DNA of 64,000 nt from an uncultured Sphingobacteriaceae bacterium (lineage in GTDB: Bacteria; Bacteroidota; Bacteroidia; Sphingobacteriales; Sphingobacteriaceae): NCBI GenBank assembly GCA_946887045.1, contig CAMPKC010000012.1, positions 1-64,000 of the forward strand, written 5' to 3'. This document shows, piece by piece, positions 52,601 through 62,333 of this stretch (position 1 is the stretch's first letter; each line of letters opens with the position of its first letter). Under the pieces are notes generated by a model. It was not told the DNA's origin and searched no databases. It was given only the letters and a program-made list of their open reading frames with translations. The position numbers and the translations under genes were made by a program.

Positions 52601-52717
52601 ATCATCACAGATTATAAAATTGCTGACCCTGAAGTTGAGGTAAGGGGTGTAAAAGGCGGCGCCGCTCCATATCCGGTGGCTACTACTTATTCTTTAGGTA
52701 TCAAGGCAGGTTTCTAA
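49613..52717 (+). CDS. susC: SusC/RagA family TonB-linked outer-membrane protein
   Basis: A 1034-residue outer-membrane transporter. After the signal peptide (1-28) comes a carboxypeptidase-regulatory-like domain (30-110, ISGTVTARGDGEALPGVSVIN), then the SusC-type TonB box and plug (NEVVVVGYGTALRRDLVNAVSKI; SIRGKGNPIVIIDG), and a 22-stranded barrel ending in a strand with terminal Phe (YSLGIKAGF). With its SusD partner it imports oligosaccharides, here probably galacto-oligosaccharides released by the GH53 enzymes. A possible HTCS site lies upstream. Confidence 0.95.
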   Translation: MIYLNFHIPIRYQLLCWLLVFTVFSAGAQELTISGTVTARGDGEALPGVSVINTATRQTATTDANGRYSIKASSGNVLSFSFIGFVTQQQTVKGSALNVLLDIQANNLNEVVVVGYGTALRRDLVNAVSKIDPKDVPQAANSSIAQLVFGKTPGVTAVQRSAEPGGNIQLSIRGKGNPIVIIDGVQMSPEALEPGNGGVANELNGVRRGGFAGLNPDDIESLEFLKDASAAIYGVSAMNGVVLITTKKGKAGRTSVSYDGSRSYVSNNKYLEPLSASAYMEYYSQLKKDQYLFNGNMAPYGNVAPGTFTAPFTAAQIAGAGNGTDWLDLTLRNGSVDNHNLTVSGGNEKLTYYFSGGYFDQQGTVRNSGMTRYTGRTNLNFNLNKWLSLNANISGAKANFANSTAGWQNGNAGNQAFGSLQAAIAYPRSVPVYDDAGRYSLFQVTGNPVSLLDIKDNTAFNSLNTIVSADFKIIGDQLKAKLLYGNNFENSNRDFFVPSTTFYFQMYRSRGSRNQAERLNQTMEAQLTYKKRFIDDKLDVDLLGVIGQYQLDMVNFGAASADMKDGINTENLGAGTGAIAVQSSKWYERKRSYLGRANFQLLDKYILQLTGRYDGYSQFFPDNKYSFFPSVTAGWKISNEPFLQNVKFLNMLKLRGSMGVTGDASGAFAYASYSPDNTLISFNSGTTQIIPYTLSQLDQQNLSWPKLLQKNLGVDFAVLNNRINGTFDIFREDNTRIINTSAPTAPLSFFGTQPVNGAHRVRKGWEGYLSTVNVSSKNFKWNSTFNLTQMSYEWKERFAFDVLSPGVGAADPVNSIYVFKTDGIVQPGETLSPAQQALPVRGRQPGNPRIVDLNNDGKFDASDIVRYDSAPDLSLGFGNTFSYKNLDFNISFYGARGGYGFNVLRSWANAPNFVSGNQSGIKEVGDIWSTSNPQGTIPGVAFDQGALGLPAGLDVDLQKTDFIRCRNIGVGYTLNQSFVSKYVKNLRLFLDVQNPFIITDYKIADPEVEVRGVKGGAAPYPVATTYSLGIKAGF

Positions 52718-52839
52718 CACCATTAAATTTAACGAGATGAAATCATCATGAGCATATACCACTCACCAACAGCAATGAACTTAGAGTGAAAAACATGCAC
52801 ATGATTGCTTCATCTCCATTAAAAAACAAATATACTCTG

Positions 52840-54375
52840 ATGAAAAAAGCAATAATATTATTAGCATGCAGTCTGGCAATACTATCGGGCTGCAAAAAAG
52901 GGCTGGAAGCAAATCTTCCGGGAACTTTAAACCCAAATACATTTCCAAAAACTGAGGCAGATTTCCAGTCTCTTACTACCGACGTATACAAACTATTTAC
53001 ATCAAAATGGAGCTATACTGATGGACGTGCTCCCGGCGCTTCATCGGGCGGTACTGTCGGCGATCAGTTTTACGGGGTAGAAATGTCGAATTTATTTTTA
53101 AACGATTACCCGGGTGAGCACATGACTGTTTTTACTGATTGGGGAGGTTTCTTTGAGTCTCTCAGTAAAGCGGATTTCAATTTTATGAAAACATTGAGTA
53201 GCCGTAGGAACCACCTGGAAAAGATTAGGTTTATTACTAAGATCACTAAAATTATTGGAGATCTGAGTGCGTCAAATGCTATAAGTGATGCAGCAAAAGA
53301 TGCTTATATCGCAGAGGCCCGTGCTGCAAGGGGGCTAATTATGTATAATCTGCTTACGATGTATGGGCCCGTGCCTTATATCGACGACCCGGCTTTGATT
53401 GGAACTGCTGCTGAATCGAACATGAAACGTCCGGACCGTGCAATCTATGTGAACCGGGTTGCGAGTGACCTTCGTTTCGCTGCTGACAAGCTGTTGAAAA
53501 ATCCTGCGGAATATGGAAGATTTAACAAGGGCTGTGCGCTAACATTTCTAATGAGACTGTATCTTTTTGAAAAGGAGTGGAAAAAAGCTGAAGATACCGG
53601 AAGAGAGATCCTTACTTTGGGTTACGATCTGGTTGGCGATTATTCAAGTTTATTTAAGGTATCAGGTGAAAAAAATATTGAAACTATCTGGGCGGTTACC
53701 TGCGATCCTGCAGCCAATGGAAACGATAATTTGGGGAATATGAACGCCTGGACGTATTATACATATCCTGGGGATTTTCCCGGTAATCTTAATACCGCCG
53801 GGAAGCGTACGGGTGGATGGGCATCCGCTTTCATGGCAACATGGTCGTTTTACGACTCTTTTAGTCCTTCCGACTCAAGGCGGGCCTTACTGCTCGAATC
53901 GTATGAAGCAGTTAATTCAGCTGGAAATCCAACCGGCGTAACAAAAGGCCGCTCGACCGGTATGCGCGGAGCAATAATTAATAAATACCCGGACAATGAT
54001 CCTACCCAGTTTGCAGGGAATGACATACCGGTCTGTCGTTATGCAGATGTATTGCTGATGCTGGCTGAAGCAATCAACGAACAAGCCGGACCTACTTCTG
54101 AAGCACGGGAATTTGTCGATAAGGTGAGAAGAAGGTCCAATTTGCTGAATTTATCTGGGGTCGATATAGCTTCCCCTGCGGCATTCAAAGAAGCCATTTT
54201 GCGCGAAAGGGGGTGGGAGCTCTTCTTTGAAGGACATCGTAGGGTTGATCTGGTACGTATGGGGAAATTTATGGAGAAAGTTACCGCTTCGGGAAAAACT
54301 CCTTCGGGTACCACACAAGGCTTGTTTCCTGTGCCGCAATATATGCTTGATCAGGGAATGGAGCCAACTCCATAG
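52840..54375 (+). CDS. susD: SusD/RagB family nutrient-binding lipoprotein
   Basis: A 511-residue surface lipoprotein with lipobox LSGC (Cys near 18) followed by KKGLEANLPG. It is rich in helices with tetratricopeptide-like repeats (YIAEARAARGLIMYNLLTMYGPVPYI, RFNKGCALTFLMRLYLFEKEWKKAEDTGREIL) and ends with the RagB region ILRERGWELFFEGHRRVDLVRMGKF. It forms the lid of the SusC transporter and binds glycans. I chose the ATG at 52840, since the extension to 52786 adds 18 residues before a clean lipoprotein signal. No SusE-like glycan-binding protein follows. Confidence 0.94.
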   Translation: MKKAIILLACSLAILSGCKKGLEANLPGTLNPNTFPKTEADFQSLTTDVYKLFTSKWSYTDGRAPGASSGGTVGDQFYGVEMSNLFLNDYPGEHMTVFTDWGGFFESLSKADFNFMKTLSSRRNHLEKIRFITKITKIIGDLSASNAISDAAKDAYIAEARAARGLIMYNLLTMYGPVPYIDDPALIGTAAESNMKRPDRAIYVNRVASDLRFAADKLLKNPAEYGRFNKGCALTFLMRLYLFEKEWKKAEDTGREILTLGYDLVGDYSSLFKVSGEKNIETIWAVTCDPAANGNDNLGNMNAWTYYTYPGDFPGNLNTAGKRTGGWASAFMATWSFYDSFSPSDSRRALLLESYEAVNSAGNPTGVTKGRSTGMRGAIINKYPDNDPTQFAGNDIPVCRYADVLLMLAEAINEQAGPTSEAREFVDKVRRRSNLLNLSGVDIASPAAFKEAILRERGWELFFEGHRRVDLVRMGKFMEKVTASGKTPSGTTQGLFPVPQYMLDQGMEPTP

Positions 54376-54647
54376 TATTAAAATTAATGTGCTTTTGCGG
54401 TTAGGCGCGAACGCAGTGTATAGGTCTTGCCCCGATTTCATCGGATTTAATTGGTTAGTTTATCTCGTGTTGCCTCCCGGCAGCACGGGATTCTTTTCAA
54501 TAATCCTATCGCTACATTTATGCGTGGTTCGCTATCAAGTAGCTTTTAGAGGTTGAACCTGAAATAAAAACTGAGACAAAACTAGTACATTGACGAACTC
54601 AAATTTACACACGGATTTACAAAGGATAGATAGGCATATAGATTCAC

Positions 54648-57071
54648 ATGAAACAACAAATCTCATTTTTTATTTTAATTACTCTGGCAAGTATCGCTTT
54701 TTCTCAGCAACGGTCAGTAACAGAACTGTCTGGCGGCTGGAAATTCGCGAAAGGGAAAAATGACCAGGCGTATCAAACTCAATTCAATGATAAAAGCTGG
54801 CAAAACGTTTCGGTTCCACACGATTGGGCCATTTATGGGCCCTTCGATAAAGAAGTAGACAAGCAGGTCGTAGCTATCACCCAAAATGGAGAACGGGTTG
54901 CCAGTGAAAAGACCGGAAGGACAGGCGCTCTGCCCTATATCGGTGAAGGTTGGTACAGAAACTACTTTGAGGTGCCCAATTACAGACCGGGCCAAAAGGT
55001 GTTGATCCTCTTTGAAGGGGCAATGAGCGAGCCAAAAGTTTATATCAATGGCCAGAAAGTAGGCGAATGGAACTACGGATACAATTATTTTTATTTCGAT
55101 ATCACAAAAGAAATTAAGGCCGGAAGGAAAAACACACTTGCCGTGCATCTTTCTAATCAGGGCCAGTCATCACGCTGGTACCCGGGAGCCGGACTCTACA
55201 GAAATGTAAGTCTGATAGTCAAAAATCAGGAGAGCATCGACCAGTGGGGGACCTTTGTCACTACCCCATACATTTCAGCTGATGTAGCAAAGGTTAATGT
55301 TAAAACTAAAGTATCTGGAGATAATTTACGACTTCAAACATTTATAGTCGATGCTAAAGGAGATACAGTTGCTCAGGACCGGACGCAAATTCGTTTCGGA
55401 AAGGAGTTTGAGCAGAATATTTCGGTTTCGAAGCCCCAATTGTGGAGCCCTGAAACCCCCTACCTCTACCGGGCAATCACCCGCTTGTATCAGGGTAATG
55501 TGTTAAAGGATGAAACTACCACCCGCTTCGGGATACGCGAAATCAGTTACAAGCCCGGGACTGGTTTTAGTTTGAATGGAAAATCCAGAAAGTTCAAAGG
55601 CGTTTGTCTCCATCATGATCTTGGTCCGCTGGGCTCTGCGATCAATGTTGCTGCCCTCCGGCGGCAGTTAAGAATATTGAAAGAAATGGGATGTGACGCT
55701 ATCCGAAGCTCGCACAATATGCCTTCGCTTGAACAACTGGAACTATGTGATGAAATGGGTTTTATGTTTCTGGCAGAAACTTTTGATGAGTGGGCGCGTC
55801 CAAAAGTTAAAAACGGATATAACCGCTTTTTCAATACTGATGCCGAGAAAGACGTTGTGAATCTCATTCATGCTACCCGCAACCATCCGTCTATTGTTAT
55901 GTGGAGCTCGGGTAACGAAGTTCCCGACCAGCATGGTTCTGAGGGTGTAAAGCGGGCTAAATGGCTTCAGGATATTTTCCACCGGGAAGATCCTAGCCGC
56001 CCGGTTACTGTGGGAATGGACCAGGTGAAAGCAACAATGGCATCCGGCTTCGGAGCGATACTTGATGTGCCCGGATTGAACTACCGTACACATCTTTATG
56101 AAGACGCCTACAAGCAGTTTCCCCAAGGCTTTATCCTCGGGTCGGAAACCGCATCAACGGTAAGCTCGAGAGGAATATATAAATTCCCGGTTGTAAAGGC
56201 GGTTTCCAAAACCTACGATGATCACCAATGTTCGTCGTATGATCTGGAATATTGCAGCTGGTCGAATCTTCCCGAAGACGATTTCATTCTTCAGGATACA
56301 AAACCATGGGTGATAGGAGAATTTGTTTGGACAGGATTTGATTACCTGGGAGAACCAACTCCCTACGATAGCTTTTGGCCATCGCGAAGCTCATATTTCG
56401 GTATCAATGACCTCGCAGGTTTACCTAAAGATCGCTATTATCTGTATCGCAGCAGATGGAATACAAAAGATAATACCCTACATATTTTGCCGCACTGGAA
56501 CTGGCCCGGAAGAGAAGGCCAGACCACTCCGGTGTTTGTGTATACTAACTTTGATAGTGCCGAGCTGTTTATTAATGGAAAAAGTATGGGTGTGCAGAAA
56601 AAGAATGACTCTTCTCCCCAAAGCCGTTACCGCTTAATGTGGATGGACGTGAAGTATGAGCCGGGAACGGTTAAGGTGGTTGCTTTTGATAAAGATGGAA
56701 AACCCGCAGCAGAGAAGAGTATTGTAACTGCTGGAAAACCTTACCGGCTGAGACTTGAGCCAGATCGGGCTGTCATCGATGCAGACGGAAAAGACATCTC
56801 TTTTGTCACGGTCTCTGTTGTAGATGAAAAGGGCAATCCTTGTCCTACCGTAAATGAACAATTGAAATTTAGTGTTACCGGAGCTGGTACTTACCGGGCA
56901 GCCTGTAACGGGGATGCCACCTCTCTGGAACAGTTCCATCTGCCAACTATGAAGCTATTTAGCGGAAAACTTGTGGTTTTGGTGCAGTCTAAAACAGAGG
57001 CGGGCGATATTAAGCTTAAGGTTGACGGAAAAGGGTTGAAGGGTGGAGAATTAAAACTCACTTCTAAATAA
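54648..57071 (+). CDS. GH2 beta-galactosidase
   Basis: An 807-residue exported enzyme (signal peptide 1-20). The order is GH2 sugar-binding domain (22-190, SVPHDWAIYGPFDK), Ig-like domain (190-295), TIM barrel (300-600) and two C-terminal beta modules including a DUF4982-like one (near 620-700). The acid/base Glu424 is in SSGNEVPD and the nucleophile Glu558 in VIGEFVWTGFDYLGE. GH2 enzymes of galactan loci remove galactose from the non-reducing ends of galacto-oligosaccharides. It is 272 bp downstream of susD and 33 bp upstream of the second GH53, so those two form a unit. Confidence 0.94.
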   Translation: MKQQISFFILITLASIAFSQQRSVTELSGGWKFAKGKNDQAYQTQFNDKSWQNVSVPHDWAIYGPFDKEVDKQVVAITQNGERVASEKTGRTGALPYIGEGWYRNYFEVPNYRPGQKVLILFEGAMSEPKVYINGQKVGEWNYGYNYFYFDITKEIKAGRKNTLAVHLSNQGQSSRWYPGAGLYRNVSLIVKNQESIDQWGTFVTTPYISADVAKVNVKTKVSGDNLRLQTFIVDAKGDTVAQDRTQIRFGKEFEQNISVSKPQLWSPETPYLYRAITRLYQGNVLKDETTTRFGIREISYKPGTGFSLNGKSRKFKGVCLHHDLGPLGSAINVAALRRQLRILKEMGCDAIRSSHNMPSLEQLELCDEMGFMFLAETFDEWARPKVKNGYNRFFNTDAEKDVVNLIHATRNHPSIVMWSSGNEVPDQHGSEGVKRAKWLQDIFHREDPSRPVTVGMDQVKATMASGFGAILDVPGLNYRTHLYEDAYKQFPQGFILGSETASTVSSRGIYKFPVVKAVSKTYDDHQCSSYDLEYCSWSNLPEDDFILQDTKPWVIGEFVWTGFDYLGEPTPYDSFWPSRSSYFGINDLAGLPKDRYYLYRSRWNTKDNTLHILPHWNWPGREGQTTPVFVYTNFDSAELFINGKSMGVQKKNDSSPQSRYRLMWMDVKYEPGTVKVVAFDKDGKPAAEKSIVTAGKPYRLRLEPDRAVIDADGKDISFVTVSVVDEKGNPCPTVNEQLKFSVTGAGTYRAACNGDATSLEQFHLPTMKLFSGKLVVLVQSKTEAGDIKLKVDGKGLKGGELKLTSK

Positions 57072-57104
57072 GCCTAAACAGGCTTAATAGATAATATAGA
57101 TTCG

Positions 57105-58142
57105 ATGAGACATAGAAATTTTTTACTATTAGTTATGTTAGTGCTTCTGGCATCTTGCAGCAGCATTAAAGGGAGCAAAACAAATTCTCGCGCATTCGCC
57201 AAGGGTGCTGACATCGGATGGCTTCAGCAGATGGAAGCTACCGGTTACAAGTTTTACGGTGATGATGGTACCGAGCAGGACTGTTTTAAGATTTTGAAGG
57301 ACCACGGTATCAACACTATCCGGCTGCGAACCTGGGTAAATCCCAGCGATAGTCGAAGCAGCGGGCATAACAGCAAGGAAGAAACTGTTGCAATGGCTGT
57401 TCGTGCAAAACAGTGGGGTATGCGGGTAATGATAAATTTTCATTATAGTGATACCTGGGCTGATCCGGGTAAGCAGAAAAAACCAGCTGCATGGGAGGGT
57501 CATGACTTTCCGACACTTCTGAAAGATGTTTACGATTATACCTATGATGTAATGAAGGCGATCAAAAAAGCAGGAGTAACACCAGAATGGGTACAGGTGG
57601 GTAACGAGACCCCAGGAGGAATGATTTACCCGGAAGGAAGTACGAAAAACTGGCCTCAGCTAGCGCAGCTAATAAACAAAGGTTACGACGCAATAAAAGC
57701 TGTTAGCCCTAAGTCAAAGGTCATCCTGCATCTAGACCGTGGCAATGATAGTGCCCGATTTGTCAGCTGGTTCGACAATGCTCGCAAGCATGGTGCTAAA
57801 TACGACGTGATTGGGCTGTCATATTACCCCTGGTGGTTGGATGGTAAGCCTGATTATACCTTGTCTATCGATGATTTGGCGGCTAATATGAATAATCTTG
57901 CATCGCGCTACGGAAAAGAAGTAATGGTGGTCGAAGTAGGAGGGGAGGACAAACAAGCCCAGAATACCTATGACATGTTGGTAGCCGTTCAGAAGAAGGT
58001 TAAAGCGGTTCCGAATCGCAAAGGCCTTGGAGTGATCTATTGGGAGCCGCAAGGTGCCAGGAGTTGGAGCAGATATCCCTTAAGTGCCTGGGGCGACGAT
58101 GGCCGGCCAACAAAGGCTATGGATGCATTTTTAGTAGAGTAA
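57105..58142 (+). CDS. GH53 endo-beta-1,4-galactanase lipoprotein
   Basis: A 345-residue lipoprotein with lipobox LLASC (Cys near 18), consistent with a surface-exposed enzyme. The single GH53 barrel opens with GADIGWLQQMEATGYKF, has TIRLRTWVNP, acid/base Glu168 in VGNETPGGMIYPEG and nucleophile Glu277 in VMVVEVGG, and closes with GVIYWEPQGARSWSRYP. In known galactan loci a surface GH53 performs the first cut so that SusC/D can import the products. It differs clearly from the GH53 at 47930-49309, so the two are not a recent duplication. Confidence 0.95.
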   Translation: MRHRNFLLLVMLVLLASCSSIKGSKTNSRAFAKGADIGWLQQMEATGYKFYGDDGTEQDCFKILKDHGINTIRLRTWVNPSDSRSSGHNSKEETVAMAVRAKQWGMRVMINFHYSDTWADPGKQKKPAAWEGHDFPTLLKDVYDYTYDVMKAIKKAGVTPEWVQVGNETPGGMIYPEGSTKNWPQLAQLINKGYDAIKAVSPKSKVILHLDRGNDSARFVSWFDNARKHGAKYDVIGLSYYPWWLDGKPDYTLSIDDLAANMNNLASRYGKEVMVVEVGGEDKQAQNTYDMLVAVQKKVKAVPNRKGLGVIYWEPQGARSWSRYPLSAWGDDGRPTKAMDAFLVE

Positions 58143-58166
58143 TATTATCCCTTACATAGTATTAAA

Positions 58167-58205
58167 TCTGGAATCAGTTTCCTTTCTCAAACAGGGAAGC
58201 TGATT
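58167..58205. terminator. Stem-loop between convergent GH53 and HTCS genes
   Basis: An imperfect stem (AATCAG..TTCCT with AGGGAA..CTGATT) followed by TTT on the plus strand lies between the two convergent genes and probably ends one or both transcripts. Confidence 0.45.
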
Positions 58206-58214
58206 TTATACAAA

Positions 58215-61200
58215 TTACGCCTTCGACTTTAAGTCCTGCAAAAACTGTCTGGGTGTAACGCCAAATTCGTTCTTGAATACTCTTGTGAAATAAGATTGCG
58301 TTTGAATTCCAACTTTAAACATCACTTCATTTATCAGCACATCTTCATTCACCATTATTTCCTTCGCTTTATTTAACCTTACAGAGCGGATAAATTCCGA
58401 AATTGAATTTCCCGTAATGCTTTTTAGCTTATGGTATAAATTGGTCTTACTCATTGCGATTTCCCGGCAAAGTAAATCGGTGTCAAAATTCGGATCTTCC
58501 ATGTTCTTTTCGATTATAGCCAGAACTTTGTCCATAAACTCTCTTTCCTTAACGGAGTGGACGAGTCCTTTCATTTCCGTCTGGTGACCTTTCACATAAT
58601 GAGTCTTAAGCTTTTGCCTTTGATTAAAAATATTCTGAATAGTTAGCAGAAGAAGTTGTACGCTTACAGGTTTCGGGAAGTAGAAGTCTGCACCAGTTTC
58701 AATTCCGCTAATTTGTGAATCCACGGAACTTTTGGCAGTTAGCATGATAAAGGGGACGTGCGACGTTTCGACGTCTTCCCGAACTATCTTACAAAACTCT
58801 ATGCCATCCATATCTTCCATCATAACGTCGCTTATAATGAGCTCAGGAAACTCTTCTTTAACTTTTTTGTATCCTTCAATGCCATTAGAGGCCTCGGACA
58901 CAGTGAAATACGGAGATAAAGATTCTTTCAGCATTAGCCGCATTTCCTGGTTATCTTCAACCAGAAGAATATGTCTCTTATGAATAGATGAATTGATGTC
59001 CTCCTTTTCTGCGAGTGGTGTTTGATCAAATACTCCAATTTCAGGTTCAACTATAATGCTTTCCAGGTTAGCTATACCGACTTTGGTTTGTTCTGTTCTC
59101 TTTTCTGTTTCAGAATAGTCGTCCAGGCTGCATGGAATAGCAATGACAATCTCGGTACCCCGGTTCTTCTCACTCGAAACGCAGATGTCGCCTTTGTGCA
59201 GCATTGTCAGACTCTTTACAAAGGCCAAACCAACGCCCGAGCCTAAATGCGCATCAGTTATCCTGTAATATCGCTCGAATAGAAATTTTAACGAATCACG
59301 GGTTATCCCGATGCCTGAATCCTTTACCCGGATCCCTATGGCTTCGAAGGGTTTATACCCGCTTCTGATAACTAATTGATTTTTAAATTTGAGATCGGAC
59401 CAATCTTTAACAATTTCAACCCCTATTTCGCCTCCTGGAGCGGTATATTTTATTGAGTTATGGATTAAATTGGTGATCACTTTTTCCATTACCTGCCGGT
59501 CGAACCAGGCTTCGGATATTTCTTCGTGTTTTTCTATTGAAAGATGTATGTTTTTCTCCTGTGCCAGGATAATAAATTCTTCCGCGAGCTCGTCCAGAAA
59601 CGAGCTCAGGTTTCCTTTGGATACGTGGAGTTGCAAAACACCTGACTCTACTTTTCTGAAATCCATCAGCTCGTTTAGTAAATTCAGCAGATAAGCGGAA
59701 TTTTTAAAGAGAGAACGAATATGAGGAAGCAGAGTGCTGCTATGATTCTCTTTAACCAGTCTTTCTAGCCGACCCATTATTAAAGCAAGTGGCGTTCTGA
59801 ATTCATGAGATATATTAGTAAAGAATTCAAGTTGCACCTGATGTATCTCGTCCTTTTTCTTTTCTTCCAGTTTTTCTAGCTCTAGTTTTCTTTTTAATGA
59901 AAGAATATAATAAATTATGCTGATGATCAATGCCCCTGTAAGCAGCTGGAACCAAAACCTTTGCCAGAACGGCGGAGTTATTGTGATAGCGAGGCTTGCA
60001 ATTTTCCTGCTCCAGATACCGTCGTTATTTGCCGCCTTAACTTTCAGAATATATTCACCCGGGTCGAGGTTTGTATAAGATGCTTTGGTGGTATTTCCTA
60101 CGTAGGTCCAATCTTTGTCAAATCCTTCCAACTTATAGGCGTACAGATTATTATTAGGAGAAGTATAATTTAAAGCTGCGTAATTTACCGAAAAGGAAGA
60201 TTGTTTATAGTTGAGATTGATCTTGGAAACAAACGGAAGGTCTTCCTTTAATGGTGAATCATCCGCTAACGGGATAGCCTTTTTGTTGAAAATAGATAGC
60301 CCCGTAAAATAAACAGGCGGGATAAAGTTGTTTGTCGGAATCTTCTCCGGATGAAAGTAGTTGTAGCCATTAATACCTCCAAAATACATTTCCCCATTAC
60401 GGGTTTTTAACACTGCATTCGCTTCAAATTCCAGACTTTGCAAGCCATCCGAGTTATTGAAGCGCCTGGTGGTTCCTCTTTCCGGATTTAAGCTAACAAT
60501 TCCATTCAATGTAGAAATCCACAAAAGTCCATCGTCGTCCTCCAGAATACCTTTAATGAAATCTGTATTGAGGGAGGGCGCTTTGGTGTAGCGTTCAAAT
60601 TTGTCTTTTTTTCTGTTGTATAGATATATGCCTTTCGCACCCACCCAGATCCTGTTTTTCCGGTCTTTGAAAATTATGCGTATCTCCCGTGCTCCTGATT
60701 CATTTACGAAATAGTGTTTAGCGGTGTGAGAGGATTTGTCGAAATAGTTCAGCCCCGCATCATCTGTACCGATCCATAGATTTCCGCTTTTTGCATCCTC
60801 ACACATCGAAATCACATTGTTGCCCCACATCGCTGTTGGCTTATTCCTGTTGGATGTAATCCTGACAAATTTAGTAGAGGTGGTATTTAAGTAGTTTAGA
60901 CCGCCAAAATAAGTTCCAACCCAGAAATTCCCTTTTTCATCCGGAATCATTTTGTGGACATAATTGGAGCTGATAGTAGAGCTATCGCGGAGACGGTTTA
61001 TGTAGTGCGTAAACTTGCCGTTTTTTTCATTATAAAAACTAATTCCGCCTCCCCAGGAAGAAATCCAAATATTTGAGTTCCTATCTTCAACAATATCCAG
61101 AATAAAATCGCTTCCCAATGAATTTCGATCTGTAGTTCTGTGCCTGAATTTTGTTGCTGCCTTCGTCTCTAAATTATATTTGCACACACCGCCTCCGTCG

Positions 61201-62333
61201 GTACCGATCCAAATATTTCCCTTTTTGTCTTCAAAAAAAGCTCGTACATCATTATTGCTGAGTATATGAGGGGAGGTTTCTTTCTGAACAATATTAAACT
61301 TTTGAGCATTTGGTGCATATAAATAGACTCCACCCCGGTGAGTTCCTGCCCAGAGATTTCCCTGGTTATCCTGAAATAGAGCGGAAACCGTACGGTCTGA
61401 GATATAACGGTAAAATGAATTCGTTTTTGAATTAAATAAATTAAGGCCTCCTGTGACACATCCCGACCATACTTTTCCTTTATTGTCGATTATCATGGTC
61501 CTCACCAGATTGCTTCCAAGGCTCGAACCTTGTTTCTCCTGATGATAATAGTTATGAAATTTTCCGGAAGCGGGAGAGTACACTAAAATGCCGTGCCCTT
61601 CGGTGGCCATCCATTTGTTCCCCTTGCTGTCTTCGCGGATTGTTCGCACGTCTACCCGCGACTTTCCGGGAAAAATCAGGCTTTTAAATTCTTTTTTTTG
61701 AATGTTCAATATCGCGATGCCCTGGTTGGTCGCAATCCATAAGTTGCGGTTGTTGTCTTCGAACAGGTGGTTGATGTGACTAAACTTGAGTAATGATTTA
61801 GTTTTATATTCTGTTCCGATCGAACGCAGTTTACCCGTTTTCTTATCCAGTATAGCCAGTCCCGCCCCATGAGTGCCGATCCATAAAGTCTTTTCGGTAT
61901 CCTCCAATATACAACTGATATCATTTCCTGAATTCGCTGGTTTTCCGGTAGAGTTAAAGAAATATCTTTTAAATCTGCCCAGCTTCCTGTCGAATAAATT
62001 CAGGCCATTTGTTGTTCCCACCCATAAGTTTCTGTCGCTGTCTTCAAAGATGTATTTCACATAATTATCACTGATAGTATGATCGGCTCTCGAATCGTTT
62101 TGATATATCTGCATTTCCGCTCCATCGTATCTGTTAAGCCCGTCTCCTGTTCCGAACCACATAAAGGCATATGAATCCTGATAAATGGAAAAGACGGTGC
62201 TGTTTGATAGTCCTTGTTCTCTCGAAAGGTTTAAAAGCTTTAACTCCGGTTGATCAGCCAGAGCCGACAATGGAATCATGATTTTCAAAAGGAAAATCAT
62301 AGGATAAAATCTAAACGGAATGAAGTCCATCAA
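58215..62333 (-). CDS. Hybrid two-component system regulator (HTCS) of the galactan locus
   Basis: A 1372-residue membrane regulator. After the signal segment, residues 35-690 are two Reg_prop beta-propellers with repeated units such as NLWVGTTNGLNLFDR, KTLWIGTHGAGLAILD and GNIWIGTDGGGVCKYN. A Y_Y_Y module (about 700-775) and one membrane segment (about 790-810) follow. The cytoplasmic part has HisKA (NISHEFRTPLA, His843), HATPase_c (DSGIGIT, GSGVGLAFVKSL), a receiver (Asp1169 in SDVMMEDMDG) and an AraC-type HTH (1270-1370). HTCS proteins bind an oligosaccharide in the periplasm and activate their own utilisation locus; here galacto-oligosaccharide is inferred from the adjacent GH53, GH2 and SusCD genes. 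Confidence 0.95.
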   Translation of the reverse strand: MMDFIPFRFYPMIFLLKIMIPLSALADQPELKLLNLSREQGLSNSTVFSIYQDSYAFMWFGTGDGLNRYDGAEMQIYQNDSRADHTISDNYVKYIFEDSDRNLWVGTTNGLNLFDRKLGRFKRYFFNSTGKPANSGNDISCILEDTEKTLWIGTHGAGLAILDKKTGKLRSIGTEYKTKSLLKFSHINHLFEDNNRNLWIATNQGIAILNIQKKEFKSLIFPGKSRVDVRTIREDSKGNKWMATEGHGILVYSPASGKFHNYYHQEKQGSSLGSNLVRTMIIDNKGKVWSGCVTGGLNLFNSKTNSFYRYISDRTVSALFQDNQGNLWAGTHRGGVYLYAPNAQKFNIVQKETSPHILSNNDVRAFFEDKKGNIWIGTDGGGVCKYNLETKAATKFRHRTTDRNSLGSDFILDIVEDRNSNIWISSWGGGISFYNEKNGKFTHYINRLRDSSTISSNYVHKMIPDEKGNFWVGTYFGGLNYLNTTSTKFVRITSNRNKPTAMWGNNVISMCEDAKSGNLWIGTDDAGLNYFDKSSHTAKHYFVNESGAREIRIIFKDRKNRIWVGAKGIYLYNRKKDKFERYTKAPSLNTDFIKGILEDDDGLLWISTLNGIVSLNPERGTTRRFNNSDGLQSLEFEANAVLKTRNGEMYFGGINGYNYFHPEKIPTNNFIPPVYFTGLSIFNKKAIPLADDSPLKEDLPFVSKINLNYKQSSFSVNYAALNYTSPNNNLYAYKLEGFDKDWTYVGNTTKASYTNLDPGEYILKVKAANNDGIWSRKIASLAITITPPFWQRFWFQLLTGALIISIIYYILSLKRKLELEKLEEKKKDEIHQVQLEFFTNISHEFRTPLALIMGRLERLVKENHSSTLLPHIRSLFKNSAYLLNLLNELMDFRKVESGVLQLHVSKGNLSSFLDELAEEFIILAQEKNIHLSIEKHEEISEAWFDRQVMEKVITNLIHNSIKYTAPGGEIGVEIVKDWSDLKFKNQLVIRSGYKPFEAIGIRVKDSGIGITRDSLKFLFERYYRITDAHLGSGVGLAFVKSLTMLHKGDICVSSEKNRGTEIVIAIPCSLDDYSETEKRTEQTKVGIANLESIIVEPEIGVFDQTPLAEKEDINSSIHKRHILLVEDNQEMRLMLKESLSPYFTVSEASNGIEGYKKVKEEFPELIISDVMMEDMDGIEFCKIVREDVETSHVPFIMLTAKSSVDSQISGIETGADFYFPKPVSVQLLLLTIQNIFNQRQKLKTHYVKGHQTEMKGLVHSVKEREFMDKVLAIIEKNMEDPNFDTDLLCREIAMSKTNLYHKLKSITGNSISEFIRSVRLNKAKEIMVNEDVLINEVMFKVGIQTQSYFTRVFKNEFGVTPRQFLQDLKSKA

